From positions 930,001-994,000 of the forward strand of contig NZ_LFNF01000002.1 of NCBI RefSeq assembly GCF_001045445.1: 64,000 nucleotides of DNA, read 5' to 3'. This stretch comes from Chryseobacterium sp. BLS98 (GTDB lineage: Bacteria > Bacteroidota > Bacteroidia > Flavobacteriales > Weeksellaceae). A program made the position numbers and the translations under genes. The number at the start of each line of letters is the position of its first letter. The first letter of the stretch is position 1. Positions 41,556 through 50,456 of this stretch are shown in pieces. Under the pieces are notes generated by a model. That model worked only from the letters and a program-made list of their open reading frames with translations. It was not told the origin of the DNA and ran no database searches.

Positions 41556-41813
41556 ATGAATGTTCTTCTCTCTTCTATTGCCAAAAATGACATAAGGCTG
41601 CTTATGCGTGTTTTTAATACGGAAAAAGAAAATAAAGGGATAGATTTTCTTGAAGATCTGAAAGCATCCATCAATCAGATCCTGGCAACTTCAACCATAA
41701 AATCCAGTGAAATTGCTGTGAATAAAATGGAAAACTTCCCTGTAATTATTCATTATGTTTTCGAAAACGAAGAAAATTTATTTATAACAGCTATTTTTAA
41801 AGAATTGAATTAG
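41556..41813 (+). CDS. ParE/RelE-like toxin candidate
   Basis: An 85-residue protein with RelE/ParE-fold features: an N-terminal VLLSSIAKNDIRLLMRVFNT strand and helix, FLEDLKASINQILATS, KMENFPVIIHYVFENEENLFI and a final AIFKEL strand. In the family the central part normally carries an RRAxLKxFPYxIxY segment; here it reads SSEIAVNKMENFPVIIHY, so the usual Arg is missing and toxicity is uncertain. ParE-like toxins poison gyrase and RelE-like ones cleave mRNA; which, if either, applies cannot be decided. Confidence 0.6.
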   Translation: MNVLLSSIAKNDIRLLMRVFNTEKENKGIDFLEDLKASINQILATSTIKSSEIAVNKMENFPVIIHYVFENEENLFITAIFKELN

Positions 41814-41857
41814 CAAAAACGATCTGAAAACTATTATTATATTTATATGCCACTGGC

Positions 41858-41890
41858 AAAAAAACCTTATAATTTCTATAAGGTTTTTTT
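41858..41890. terminator. Bidirectional terminator between the toxin-like gene and the T9SS plug gene
   Basis: AAAAAAACCTTATA and TATAAGGTTTTTTT arms around a five-base loop. Confidence 0.9.
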
Positions 41891-41927
41891 ATTCATGTCT
41901 CGCCTGAAAAAGGTGAATATTATCTAA

Positions 41928-43139
41928 TTATCTTACTGGCGTTCTGAATTCACCATATCCCATCAGACCGTCATAATTACGTCCGAAAGGTGCATAATAC
42001 AAAAATGCCTGATACAGGTTTTCAGTCTGCCAGAAATTACCATTTACTTCTCCGAAGTTCAGAGATCCGTTGCTTTCTTTTGTAGCAAGGATATAATTAT
42101 AGAACCCCTGTTTCAGAAATATTCTGGCTACATATTTTTTATTGGCAGCATCGTACTGCATCTGGTTTTCTTTGCTCGGTTTAAAATCATTAAAACCTCC
42201 CAGCACATAAATTTCCTTATCTACAGGATCAGAATCTAAAGAAAAATAAACCCATGAATAGTCAGCTTCTCTTTCAGCGTTTCTTTCCAGTCCCAGATCA
42301 TTTCTTCTGTAGTACCATGCACCGTTTACATCAGGCTGGTACTGATAATTAAGAGGAAAAGCCCAGACAGGATGAAGATAAGTCTGATTGACCCCATCCT
42401 TAAGTTCTGTAGCGCTTACCATATCTGCCGCCATATTCATATTCTTATTATCAAAATAATAGAATTCGTTATTGCCGGGAAATGTTAAGTTCATTTGCTG
42501 GAAAAGCAACTGATTTCCCAATGTAGCACTTGGCTTCATATTATTCACAACAATATTCGGATTGTTGTTCTGCATGACATTTAAGGTCATGGAATTAACA
42601 TTGGAGGACAGGTCTCCACCTTTTGAGGTGGCTTTCACCTCTACCCTTTGATTAACATTAGGATTCTTAGCATCCGCTATTCTTGAAATATTCAAAGCAA
42701 CTGTGGCAGCATCTTCTACCAGATAAAAACGTCTTTTAAAAAGTGGCCTGTCTGCTGAATCTTTATAAACGATCAGCTCATAATTTCCCGATATTTTCGG
42801 CTGTATCTTATCATTTGGAAATGTAAGCTTGTAGTGAGTGTAAGCCTGCAAGGTATTGAAAGAATACTGGAACTGATCCAAAAGATCATTCAGACTTCCG
42901 GTAGCAAACTGTGTAAAAAACAGGTTGTCATCATTCCAGTTTCTGTCGTAATGTTTGATCGTATATCTGTAGATTTCACTGGCATTCGTAAGGTCATCAA
43001 AGCTTAAAACCAGCTGTTCACCGAATTTGATGACTGGTGTTTCATCATTCGTCTGCGGGTTGAATAATTGGATGCTCTGGATGTTTTGTCCAAAAGCTAG
43101 TCCGCTTAAAGAAAGTAAAAGTATTCGCAAAGTTTTCAT
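41928..43139 (-). CDS. Type IX secretion system plug protein (DUF5103 family)
   Basis: A 403-residue exported protein (signal MKTLRILLLSLSGLAFGQ). The sequence matches the DUF5103 group: IYRYTIKHYDRNWNDDNLF, LDQFQYSFNTLQAYTHYKL, YYRRNDLGLERNAEREADYSW, and a C-terminal beta-sandwich with GGFNDFKPSKENQM and GFYNYILATKES. In F. johnsoniae, a member of this family was seen closing the empty SprA translocon. It therefore probably gates T9SS export of cargos such as the three in this window. A near-consensus TATCTTCG lies next to the start. It is divergent from the MBL hydrolase gene. Confidence 0.85.
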   Translation of the reverse strand: MKTLRILLLSLSGLAFGQNIQSIQLFNPQTNDETPVIKFGEQLVLSFDDLTNASEIYRYTIKHYDRNWNDDNLFFTQFATGSLNDLLDQFQYSFNTLQAYTHYKLTFPNDKIQPKISGNYELIVYKDSADRPLFKRRFYLVEDAATVALNISRIADAKNPNVNQRVEVKATSKGGDLSSNVNSMTLNVMQNNNPNIVVNNMKPSATLGNQLLFQQMNLTFPGNNEFYYFDNKNMNMAADMVSATELKDGVNQTYLHPVWAFPLNYQYQPDVNGAWYYRRNDLGLERNAEREADYSWVYFSLDSDPVDKEIYVLGGFNDFKPSKENQMQYDAANKKYVARIFLKQGFYNYILATKESNGSLNFGEVNGNFWQTENLYQAFLYYAPFGRNYDGLMGYGEFRTPVR

Positions 43140-43183
43140 TATGACGAAGATAGCGAAAAATCGGTATTTTCTTAATAATATCG

Positions 43184-43191
43184 TACTTTTG
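43184..43191 (+). promoter_or_regulatory. -7 promoter box for the MBL hydrolase gene
   Basis: TACTTTTG, 18 bases before ATG 43210. Confidence 0.55.
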
Positions 43192-43209
43192 AAATAAAAA
43201 ATATCAGTT

Positions 43210-43848
43210 ATGCTTCAGATTCAAGGCTTCGTGTTCAATTTTGCCAGCGAAAATACCTACATCCTTTACAACGAAAATAAAAATGCCTGGCTGATTGACC
43301 CGGGAAATATGAACGAACAGGAAACCAAAGCTATTGAAAGCTTTATTTCTGAAAGCGGACTGAAAATAGAGAAGATTCTTCTTACCCATGCTCATATTGA
43401 TCACGTTTTAGGATTACAGTGGGCTTTTGACGCTTTTAAGGTTCCGGTTCATATGCATCAGGATGACCAGGAAGTACTGGATATGCTTCAGGCAAGCGGA
43501 ATGAGATTCGGATTCTCTGTAGATCCTGTAAAAGTAGACATTATATACGTTAAAGAAGGTGAAGAGTTGGAGCTGGATGGAGAAAAGTTTAAGATTTACC
43601 ACGTTCCGGGACATTCTCCGGGAAGTATAGTATACCATAATGAAGGCCAGAAATTCATGATTTCAGGTGATGTCCTGTTTGAAGGCAGCATTGGAAGAAC
43701 CGATCTTTATAAGGGAAATTATGACCAACTGATCACTGGTATAACGAATAAGTTATTTATTTTGGATGATGAGACCCAGGTTTTCTCAGGTCATGGAAAT
43801 CCTACAACGATTGGATTCGAGAAGCAGTATAATCCGTTTTTTAAGTAG
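43210..43848 (+). CDS. MBL-fold metallo-hydrolase (glyoxalase II-like)
   Basis: A 212-residue metallo-beta-lactamase-fold protein. The metal site is visible as LLTHAHIDHVLG (HxHxDH), VPGHSPGS with the third His, SGDVLFEGSIGRTD with the bridging Asp, and SGHGNPTTIG with the last His. Such small proteins hydrolyse thioesters, including S-D-lactoylglutathione in glyoxalase II; the substrate here is open. It is monocistronic, followed by heptamer array D. Confidence 0.93.
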   Translation: MLQIQGFVFNFASENTYILYNENKNAWLIDPGNMNEQETKAIESFISESGLKIEKILLTHAHIDHVLGLQWAFDAFKVPVHMHQDDQEVLDMLQASGMRFGFSVDPVKVDIIYVKEGEELELDGEKFKIYHVPGHSPGSIVYHNEGQKFMISGDVLFEGSIGRTDLYKGNYDQLITGITNKLFILDDETQVFSGHGNPTTIGFEKQYNPFFK

Positions 43849-44022
43849 AACGCGATAAGAGGATTTGGGCGATAGGATTTGAGAGTTTCGAAGTGCGGGA
43901 TGCGAGGTTAATTGTTGCGGGTGAAAGTCTGAAATCTGGCATCTTGGCTCTTGGTTCTTGACTCTAAAAATTCACCATTCACTTGCGAAGCAAAATTCAC
44001 TATTGACATTCACAATCAAAAA
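43849..44022 (+). repeat. Heptamer array D (MBL / TonB receptor gap)
   Basis: TCT starts at 43928, 43935, 43942, 43949, 43956 and 43963 (six units, period seven). It is preceded by GATTTGAG/GTTTCG/TGCGGG words (about 43860-43920) and followed by ATTCACC, ATTCACT, the AGCAAAATTC core (43989-43998) and ATTGACA. It shares this three-part order with array B. It fills the gap between convergent genes. Confidence 0.85.
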
Positions 44023-44023
44023 T

Positions 44024-44056
44024 AAAACCGCCAGAAAAAATATCCTGACGGTTTTT
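44024..44056 (-). terminator. Terminator of the trehalose-type operon
   Basis: AAAACCGCCAG and CTGACGGTTTT arms; the minus-strand reading ends in T. Confidence 0.82.
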
Positions 44057-44075
44057 TATGAAGAAAATATAAGTA

Positions 44076-46505
44076 TTAGAAATCAAGGGTAATGGAAGCT
44101 CTTACGGCTGCACCCATAATTGGTCTTGCCATAATAGTTCCGTCTCCGGTTGGAGAACCTGCTCTTGGGTCACCTTCCGTAATACCGATCGTATTAAAGA
44201 TATTTGTTCCATCAACTGCAAAACGGATTTTTCCAAGCTGATAAGACATTCCGGCTCCAAATTCACTGAATGACGGTAAAGTCTGGACATTCAACTGATC
44301 CTGAAAACGTTTTCCATAGTAATTATAGCTTACATAGGTTCTCCACTGTTTTGTAATATTCACAGCTGGTGAAATATTAAAATACAGTTTTGGCATTCTT
44401 CTTACCACATTTCCTTCCAAAAGGCTTCCCTCTTCCAATCCACTGTATTTTGGATTCTGAATGGTTCCGTTGAAAGTAAGTTCCAATATATTGTTAAACA
44501 ATCTTGCATACCCTTCAAGCTCAACTCCATAATTTTTAGTGTTGGCAAAGGTGTTTTCTGAAGTTCCATTGGAAAATACATCTGTAAATGACAGATTTTT
44601 AAGTGTGGAATAAAAAGGAATCACTGCAACATCAAATGTACGGGAATAATATTTGTACCCCACTTCTACCTGATTGGTTAATACAGGCTTTAACGGCTGA
44701 TCCGGGTTAGGAGTGGTAAAATAATTATAATATGCCTCTTCATTTGGTGATCTGAATCCGTGAGAAAAACGGGCGTAAACAGCATTTTCCTTATTGATTT
44801 TATAGTTCGTTGCCAAAGTATAAGAAACCTTATCAATGTCATAACTCCAGTAGTTATATTTATTTCCCAGAACACTCATGTTATCATCTGCTGTTGTTGT
44901 GGCAAAACTATGTGTTCCATCAGTAGTCAGCCCTGAATTATTCAGGTTTGCAGTTGTGGTATTTACAGAATATCCTTTGTAGAAATCACGGCTATAACGA
45001 AGACCTGCATTAATGCTCAGATTATCTGTAACATTATAATCCAGATTTGCATACAGATCATTCAAGCTTCCCTGAACCTGAGAGTCTCTCAACAGGAAAG
45101 ACATATCCGTAACTCCGTTATAGGTTTTAGAATAGCCTGTAGAGTTTGGAGTAAGAGAAGTATCAACCAAATTAAGAAGTTGCGGCTTGTCTGTTGCTGT
45201 TGTCAAAATATTACTCCAGTTCCAGTACTGATGGGATTTCCAGTTTGATTTATAGAAACCTGCTGTTACATTTCCTTTGTCAAATTTATAATTGAACTGA
45301 AGATCATTCACAAAATTATTCATTTGCTTATCAATAGCCCAGAAACCTAATTCCTGAACAAAAGCAGGATTCACAAGTGCACCACTGCTTACTAATGAAT
45401 ACTGATAATTATTTCCGGTTATTCCATTGGCGTTTGCAAAGCCTGCTCCGGTTTGAGGGCCTCCTGCCGGGAAAATCCCTGTATAATTCATATTGATATT
45501 GGTATATCTTGTTTTGTTTAAAACAGAGAAATTATTTCCAAGATCATACTTAAATTCAGCACCTAAAACATCAACTTTCGGATGAATTCCGTCTTCCAGA
45601 TTTCTGCTGAAAAAACCGCCTCCTGCCTGAGGAATATTCAGCTGGCTGATTGTTCTGTAGCTGTAAGTTCCGTAGTTCGGATCAAAGCCGGAGAATTCTT
45701 TTAAATCGTTTCCGTTTTGTGTCAGAGGAATCGGTAAGAAGAAAGTATTTCTGTCATCCAGTTTTTTGTAATATACTTTCGCATAGCCTTTATCGAAGAC
45801 ATACTTAAGGTTCATTCTGATCTGCCCGCCGTTATTGGCTCTGAAACCTGTCTTTCTGATTCCATTATCTGTCCGGTAGAATCCGCCAACATTAAAGAAC
45901 AGCTTATCCTGAACCAAAGCACCGCCTAGGTTAAGATCGGTACGCATAAGGCCGTAAGTGCTGGTTTCAAGCTTGGCAGTTCCTTTAAAATCATTACTCC
46001 CTTCTTTAGTAATAAAGTTGATAAGACCTCCCGGAGAGTTATTAGCATAAATGGAACCTGAACCTCCTCTCAATGCTTCCAGACGGCTTACTGAATTATC
46101 TACGCGGAAAAAATTATCTGCATTGGCAAACTGAAGGGCCCCGTCTTCAAAAACCGGAAGGCCATCTTCCTGTACCTGTACAAATTCATAAGCACCGGCA
46201 GAAGGAATACCTCTTGCAAAAAGGTTGTTCCCTACTTCACCTCCTGACGTTTCTACGGCAAACCCCGGAACCCTCTGTAAAAGTGCAGCAGCACTGATTG
46301 GGTTCTGCTTCTGGATTTCTTTTGCTGTAAAAGTGGAAATAGCCGTACTGGATTCTATTTTCTTTTTCGGTCCGGAGTTTCCGGTAATAACGATCTGATC
46401 TATGGAAGACGTCTTGATAGAGTCCTGAGGCGTTTCCTGAGCATACGCATTGTTAAAATATAGCGTAGCAGTGGCAGCCATTAAAAATATCGATCTTTTT
46501 TTCAT
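44076..46505 (-). CDS. TonB-dependent receptor
   Basis: An 809-residue outer membrane receptor. It has a signal peptide (MKKRSIFLMAATATLYFNNAYAQ), a TonB-box-like IDQIVITG near residue 35, a plug domain (about 55-160; SAAALLQRVPGFAVE, LEALRGGSGSIYANNSPGG) and a 22-strand barrel ending with the aromatic AVRASITLDF. It lacks the SusC-type carboxypeptidase-like N-terminal extension and there is no SusD partner. As the last gene of the MFS-trehalase-receptor operon, it probably imports a disaccharide or related ligand across the outer membrane. Confidence 0.92.
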   Translation of the reverse strand: MKKRSIFLMAATATLYFNNAYAQETPQDSIKTSSIDQIVITGNSGPKKKIESSTAISTFTAKEIQKQNPISAAALLQRVPGFAVETSGGEVGNNLFARGIPSAGAYEFVQVQEDGLPVFEDGALQFANADNFFRVDNSVSRLEALRGGSGSIYANNSPGGLINFITKEGSNDFKGTAKLETSTYGLMRTDLNLGGALVQDKLFFNVGGFYRTDNGIRKTGFRANNGGQIRMNLKYVFDKGYAKVYYKKLDDRNTFFLPIPLTQNGNDLKEFSGFDPNYGTYSYRTISQLNIPQAGGGFFSRNLEDGIHPKVDVLGAEFKYDLGNNFSVLNKTRYTNINMNYTGIFPAGGPQTGAGFANANGITGNNYQYSLVSSGALVNPAFVQELGFWAIDKQMNNFVNDLQFNYKFDKGNVTAGFYKSNWKSHQYWNWSNILTTATDKPQLLNLVDTSLTPNSTGYSKTYNGVTDMSFLLRDSQVQGSLNDLYANLDYNVTDNLSINAGLRYSRDFYKGYSVNTTTANLNNSGLTTDGTHSFATTTADDNMSVLGNKYNYWSYDIDKVSYTLATNYKINKENAVYARFSHGFRSPNEEAYYNYFTTPNPDQPLKPVLTNQVEVGYKYYSRTFDVAVIPFYSTLKNLSFTDVFSNGTSENTFANTKNYGVELEGYARLFNNILELTFNGTIQNPKYSGLEEGSLLEGNVVRRMPKLYFNISPAVNITKQWRTYVSYNYYGKRFQDQLNVQTLPSFSEFGAGMSYQLGKIRFAVDGTNIFNTIGITEGDPRAGSPTGDGTIMARPIMGAAVRASITLDF

Positions 46506-46523
46506 AGCATGATTTTTATATAG

Positions 46524-48002
46524 TTAGTTTTGTTTTAATTTGAGATAGACCCCATTGGTCCACCCGAATCCGTCCTGATTCGGATATTCTCCACCTCCTG
46601 CAATGGTTTCAGTGTCCAATGCATTATACTTTTCCATTAATTTACCGGTGTTGTTGTATACTCTTTCCACGTTTCCGCACCAGTTGTTTTTTATTTCTTC
46701 GGCAAGCTGGTCGAAACCATAGCTTTTCATTGCTTTAAATCCCAGCCATTGATAAGGTGCCCAAGCATTCGGAAGGTCCCATTGTTGGCCACTTTTCTTT
46801 GTAGTAGTTACAAGTCCTCCCTGATAAAGAAATTTATCAGAAATGTTTTTGGCAACACCTTCAGCCTGCACTTGATCTGCCAGTCCTAGAAATAAAGGGT
46901 AAAGAGCAGCAATATGTTCAGACGGTGTGTTTTTGTGTTTTTTTAAGTGATAATCTTTATAACATTCAGTGTTTTCATCCCAAAAGTATTTGTTGATCAT
47001 CTGTCTGCGTCTTGCTGCTCTTTCAGTAAAATAATTTTCTTTATCTGCCAGATTCAGAAGCGCTGAAGATTGGGCTAAAGTTTTCTCCAGATGCCATAAA
47101 AGGCTGTTCAGGTCTACTTCTGCTATGTTCAGTGTTTCTATCGTCTGTATATGTTCTCCGTCTGCAAACCATCTGCTGGAAAAGTCCCAGCCGGATTCAC
47201 AGGCGCTTCTTATATTTCTGTAAAATTCCTCGCCTGTATTTTCACTATCCTCAATATCAATCAGGTAGCTTTCAGGGCGTGGTGCATTTTCTGCATCATA
47301 ATACCGGTTCAGAATATCCCCGTTTTTCGTTTTTGCCACCCTTTTCACTGTGGAATCATTCTCCAGCCATTCTTCCCCATTCATCCAGAAAGCATATTCT
47401 TTCTCCAAAGTATCATGGTATTTAATGTAAATGTTCTCATCATTGGTAGTTTCAAAAAGCAGATCAAGCATCAGCGAAAAGTATGGCGGCTGGGAGCGGC
47501 TCAGGAAATGCGTCCTGCTTGCATTCGGAACAAAACCTACATTCTGGATTAAATACGAACAGTTTTCCACAATATTTTCCATCATTTCTGTTCTTCCGGA
47601 AACCTGTAACCCAAGCATTATAAAATAGCTGTCCCAATAGAAAAACTCATTAAAACGTCCTCCCGGAACAATGTATGGCTTTGGAAGTTTCAAGAGTGTT
47701 CCTTTTTCTTCATAAGCGGTACGAGTCAATTCATCCCAGAGCTTTTCAATGTGCTGGTCAATCGGCAGCTGGCCTTCCCTTTGAATTGAAATCCTGGCTC
47801 CGGGAAAATCGAAATTCTTCATCACAAAATTTTTCAGATCAAATCCTGCATTTCCTTTTTCCTTTTCATATTCCGCATTGATCTCCGAAACAGGAAACAT
47901 AGGAACTGCATCCGTCATCATCTTCTGATCTTCAAAGATCCTGGCTCTCTGCACATCATCAAAAAGAACCTGAATTTCGTTTATGTAAAGCTGTTTATTC
48001 AT
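46524..48002 (-). CDS. treA: Alpha,alpha-trehalase (GH37)
   Basis: A 492-residue glycoside hydrolase family 37 enzyme. It carries the trehalase signatures PGGRFNEFFYWDSYF (about 117-131), QWDLPNAWAPYQWLGF and GGGEYPNQDGFGWTNGV, whose Asp and Glu residues match the catalytic pair of the family. It hydrolyses trehalose to two glucose. No signal peptide is visible, so it acts in the cytoplasm after uptake, as TreF does. It starts two bases after the MFS gene, so the two are co-transcribed. Confidence 0.93.
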   Translation of the reverse strand: MNKQLYINEIQVLFDDVQRARIFEDQKMMTDAVPMFPVSEINAEYEKEKGNAGFDLKNFVMKNFDFPGARISIQREGQLPIDQHIEKLWDELTRTAYEEKGTLLKLPKPYIVPGGRFNEFFYWDSYFIMLGLQVSGRTEMMENIVENCSYLIQNVGFVPNASRTHFLSRSQPPYFSLMLDLLFETTNDENIYIKYHDTLEKEYAFWMNGEEWLENDSTVKRVAKTKNGDILNRYYDAENAPRPESYLIDIEDSENTGEEFYRNIRSACESGWDFSSRWFADGEHIQTIETLNIAEVDLNSLLWHLEKTLAQSSALLNLADKENYFTERAARRRQMINKYFWDENTECYKDYHLKKHKNTPSEHIAALYPLFLGLADQVQAEGVAKNISDKFLYQGGLVTTTKKSGQQWDLPNAWAPYQWLGFKAMKSYGFDQLAEEIKNNWCGNVERVYNNTGKLMEKYNALDTETIAGGGEYPNQDGFGWTNGVYLKLKQN

Positions 48003-48004
48003 TA

Positions 48005-49243
48005 TTATTTCTTAGGATTTATTTTTAATTTATTCATGAAAATAGCTGAAATAATCAGCAGAGAAAGGGGTATCAGTGAAAGATAAAATGCCTGCTGTCC
48101 GCTGAATTCCTGGAACACAAAGCCTGTGATCATAGACCCTATTGTCCCTCCTATGGCAGAAAAAACTACGATAAGTCCGGACATGGCACTGTGCAGATAT
48201 TTGGGAATAGACGCCAGAATCACAGAATTGATACTTGGATAAATCGGTGCCAGCAAACCACCCATTAATGGAAATAAATACACCACAAGCGGGGCATTGA
48301 ACCAACCAGTACCTTCACTGATCTGGATATTGTGGGTTAATGGCAGAACCAAAAGTATGCTGATGGCAAAACCAATCACGCAGAAGGAAACCACATAGAT
48401 CCAGCTGAATTTCTTGGAGAAAAAACCAGATAGAAATCTTCCCAGGGCAAAAGCTCCGGCTAAAACTGCTCCGGCCTGGATACTCATAGAAGTAGGCAGC
48501 TTTAAAATTTCCTTATAAAAAGTAGGCGTCCAGGTCTGGAAACTCTGCTCCACCAATACGAAAAGGAAAGCACACAGAAGAAAAAACAGCACTTTTTTAT
48601 AGCTGAATAGGCTGATGCTGTTTTTAAGGTCTCCCAGCAAATCCGTTTTCTCGCTTCTGGCTTCGCTTTCATTTAATTTTGAAAAGAATAAAAACAGGAA
48701 TGATAATGCTGAAAGGGTTCCCAACACCCAATACACATTCATCCATTGGGTTGATTTCGGATTATGATCATCTATAAATAAGCTGAAAAGCACATTTCCT
48801 GCCAGTACCCCGATCATAAAAAACCCTTCCAGAAAGCCCATAAAGCTTGAATGTTCCTTATCTGTATTTGTCACCAGACCAATAGAGGTAAAAACGGAAA
48901 TCTTTATGAGCGCAAATGAAATTCCTACAATGGTAAATAACAGTTTGAAAAACCAGAAATCATTTGAAAACGGCATTACAAAACACATACCGCTCACCAG
49001 GAAAAGAGCGATGAGCATAGAATTTTTGATCCCTATTTTTGGCAGAAACGATGCCAAAATAAAGGAACATATAGCAATCGGAAGATCTTTAAAGCCTTCA
49101 AGGACACTGGCTGAAGATTTTGAAATTCCGAAGTTTTGCTGTACCTGAAGAATAACAGTTCCCACGGAATTCAAAAGAATCGCGAAAACGAAATAATTTA
49201 AAAATAATACAGCTTTAATATTGAAATTTTTCATGGAGATCAT
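48005..49243 (-). CDS. MFS transporter (sugar type), in trehalase operon
   Basis: A 412-residue major facilitator with twelve predicted helices and an acidic/basic loop between helices 2 and 3 (LPKIGIKNSMLIAL). The gene leads the operon with trehalase and a TonB receptor and faces an AraC regulator, so it probably imports trehalose or a related disaccharide across the inner membrane. The specificity is inferred from context only. The start may be the Met three codons later (MKNFNIKAVL). Confidence 0.88.
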   Translation of the reverse strand: MISMKNFNIKAVLFLNYFVFAILLNSVGTVILQVQQNFGISKSSASVLEGFKDLPIAICSFILASFLPKIGIKNSMLIALFLVSGMCFVMPFSNDFWFFKLLFTIVGISFALIKISVFTSIGLVTNTDKEHSSFMGFLEGFFMIGVLAGNVLFSLFIDDHNPKSTQWMNVYWVLGTLSALSFLFLFFSKLNESEARSEKTDLLGDLKNSISLFSYKKVLFFLLCAFLFVLVEQSFQTWTPTFYKEILKLPTSMSIQAGAVLAGAFALGRFLSGFFSKKFSWIYVVSFCVIGFAISILLVLPLTHNIQISEGTGWFNAPLVVYLFPLMGGLLAPIYPSINSVILASIPKYLHSAMSGLIVVFSAIGGTIGSMITGFVFQEFSGQQAFYLSLIPLSLLIISAIFMNKLKINPKK

Positions 49244-49357
49244 TTCTTGCCAGCTAAGATAGAAGCATTTGACTTAACATTAATTTAACACAATAAATCA
49301 ATATTTGAACTATATTAATATAATTAGTATTTTTATTGAATAAATACGATTAATGAG

Positions 49358-50263
49358 ATGAAAGTCAGTTTTGAAAGAATCATTCCAAGTGAAAAGAGCT
49401 CCTTCCGCACGCTGCACAACAATTCGCCGATCTCGGAATTCAAATGGGAGTATCATTACCACCCCGAAATTGAGCTGGTATGCGTGATTTCCGGGAACGG
49501 AACCCGCCATGTCGGGTATCATAAAAGTAATTATACGAACGGGGATCTGGTATTGATAGGCTCTAATATCCCCCATTCCGGTTTTGGATTGAATTCTACG
49601 GATCCTCATGAAGAAATTGTTCTGCAGTTCAAGGAGGAAATCCTTCAGTTTCCGCAACAGGAAGTGGAAGCAAGATCTATCAAAAATTTGCTGGAGCTTT
49701 CCAAATATGGGATCCACTTTCATTCTAAAATAAAAAAAATAATGCTTCCCAAGCTGAAACTGATGCTGGAATCAGAAGGCTACAAAAGATACCTGCTTTT
49801 ACTTGAAATTTTATTTGAACTTTCCCAATGCAATGATTATGATCTTTTGAACAAGGAAATCATGCCGTATACCATTATCTCAAAAAATAAAACAAGACTG
49901 GAGAATATCTTTACTTATGTAGAACATCATTATGACAGGGAAATCAATATTGAAGATGTAGCCCGGATTGCGAATCTTACTCTCCCCGCTTTCTGTAATT
50001 TTTTCAAAAAGGCTACCCAGATTACTTTTACAGAGTTTGTGAACCGGTACCGCATCAATAAAGCCTGCCTGCTGATGTCTCAGGATAAAAGTATTTCAGA
50101 GTGCAGCTATAGCTGTGGATTTAATAACGTGACGTATTTTAACCGGATGTTTAAAAAATATACGGAGAAAACCCCTTCTGAGTTTATAAAGAATTTCTCA
50201 CATAATAAAGTGAATGTAGATCTGAAGATTGAAAATGAGATGAAAATTACAGCTGGTTTTTAG
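49358..50263 (+). CDS. AraC family transcriptional regulator
   Basis: A 301-residue regulator: an N-terminal cupin-like sensor (about 1-150; FKWEYHYHPEIELVCVISGNG, GDLVLIGSNIPHSGFG) and a C-terminal pair of helix-turn-helices (about 185-285; INIEDVARIANLTLPAFCNFFKK, SISECSYSCGFNNVTYFNRMFKKY). It is divergent from the MFS-trehalase-receptor operon, with 114 AT-rich bases between them. It therefore likely activates that operon in response to the imported sugar; the inducer is inferred. Confidence 0.92.
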   Translation: MKVSFERIIPSEKSSFRTLHNNSPISEFKWEYHYHPEIELVCVISGNGTRHVGYHKSNYTNGDLVLIGSNIPHSGFGLNSTDPHEEIVLQFKEEILQFPQQEVEARSIKNLLELSKYGIHFHSKIKKIMLPKLKLMLESEGYKRYLLLLEILFELSQCNDYDLLNKEIMPYTIISKNKTRLENIFTYVEHHYDREINIEDVARIANLTLPAFCNFFKKATQITFTEFVNRYRINKACLLMSQDKSISECSYSCGFNNVTYFNRMFKKYTEKTPSEFIKNFSHNKVNVDLKIENEMKITAGF

Positions 50264-50285
50264 AAATATGTAATCCTCTCTTCGT

Positions 50286-50366
50286 TTGTCATGCTGAGCG
50301 AAGTCGAAGTATTTTTCATACAAAATGTAGTTTATTTCCCGCAGATTGCACGGATGGCACAGATAC
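50286..50366 (+). repeat. Dispersed Bacteroidota intergenic words (GAGCGAAGTCGAAG and CGCAGATTG)
   Basis: TTGTCATGCTGAGCGAAGTC followed by GAAG occupies about 50286-50309. CGCAGATTG, CACGGATGG and CACAGATAC then follow with a nine-base period (50341-50367). Both word types are familiar to me as short intergenic repeats in Bacteroidota genomes. No gene is present between the AraC gene and the thioredoxin-like gene. Confidence 0.55.
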
Positions 50367-50373
50367 TTATGTA

Positions 50374-50402
50374 TAAAAAAGCTGCTCTTAAAAAGAACAG
50401 CT
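50374..50402 (-). terminator. Terminator of the thioredoxin-like gene
   Basis: AGCTGCTCTT and AAGAACAGCT arms (one mismatch) with a T run on the minus strand. Confidence 0.7.
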
Positions 50403-50456
50403 ATATTATAAGTAAAATCAAAACTTTAAACTTTAATATTTAAACTTTGAACTCTA

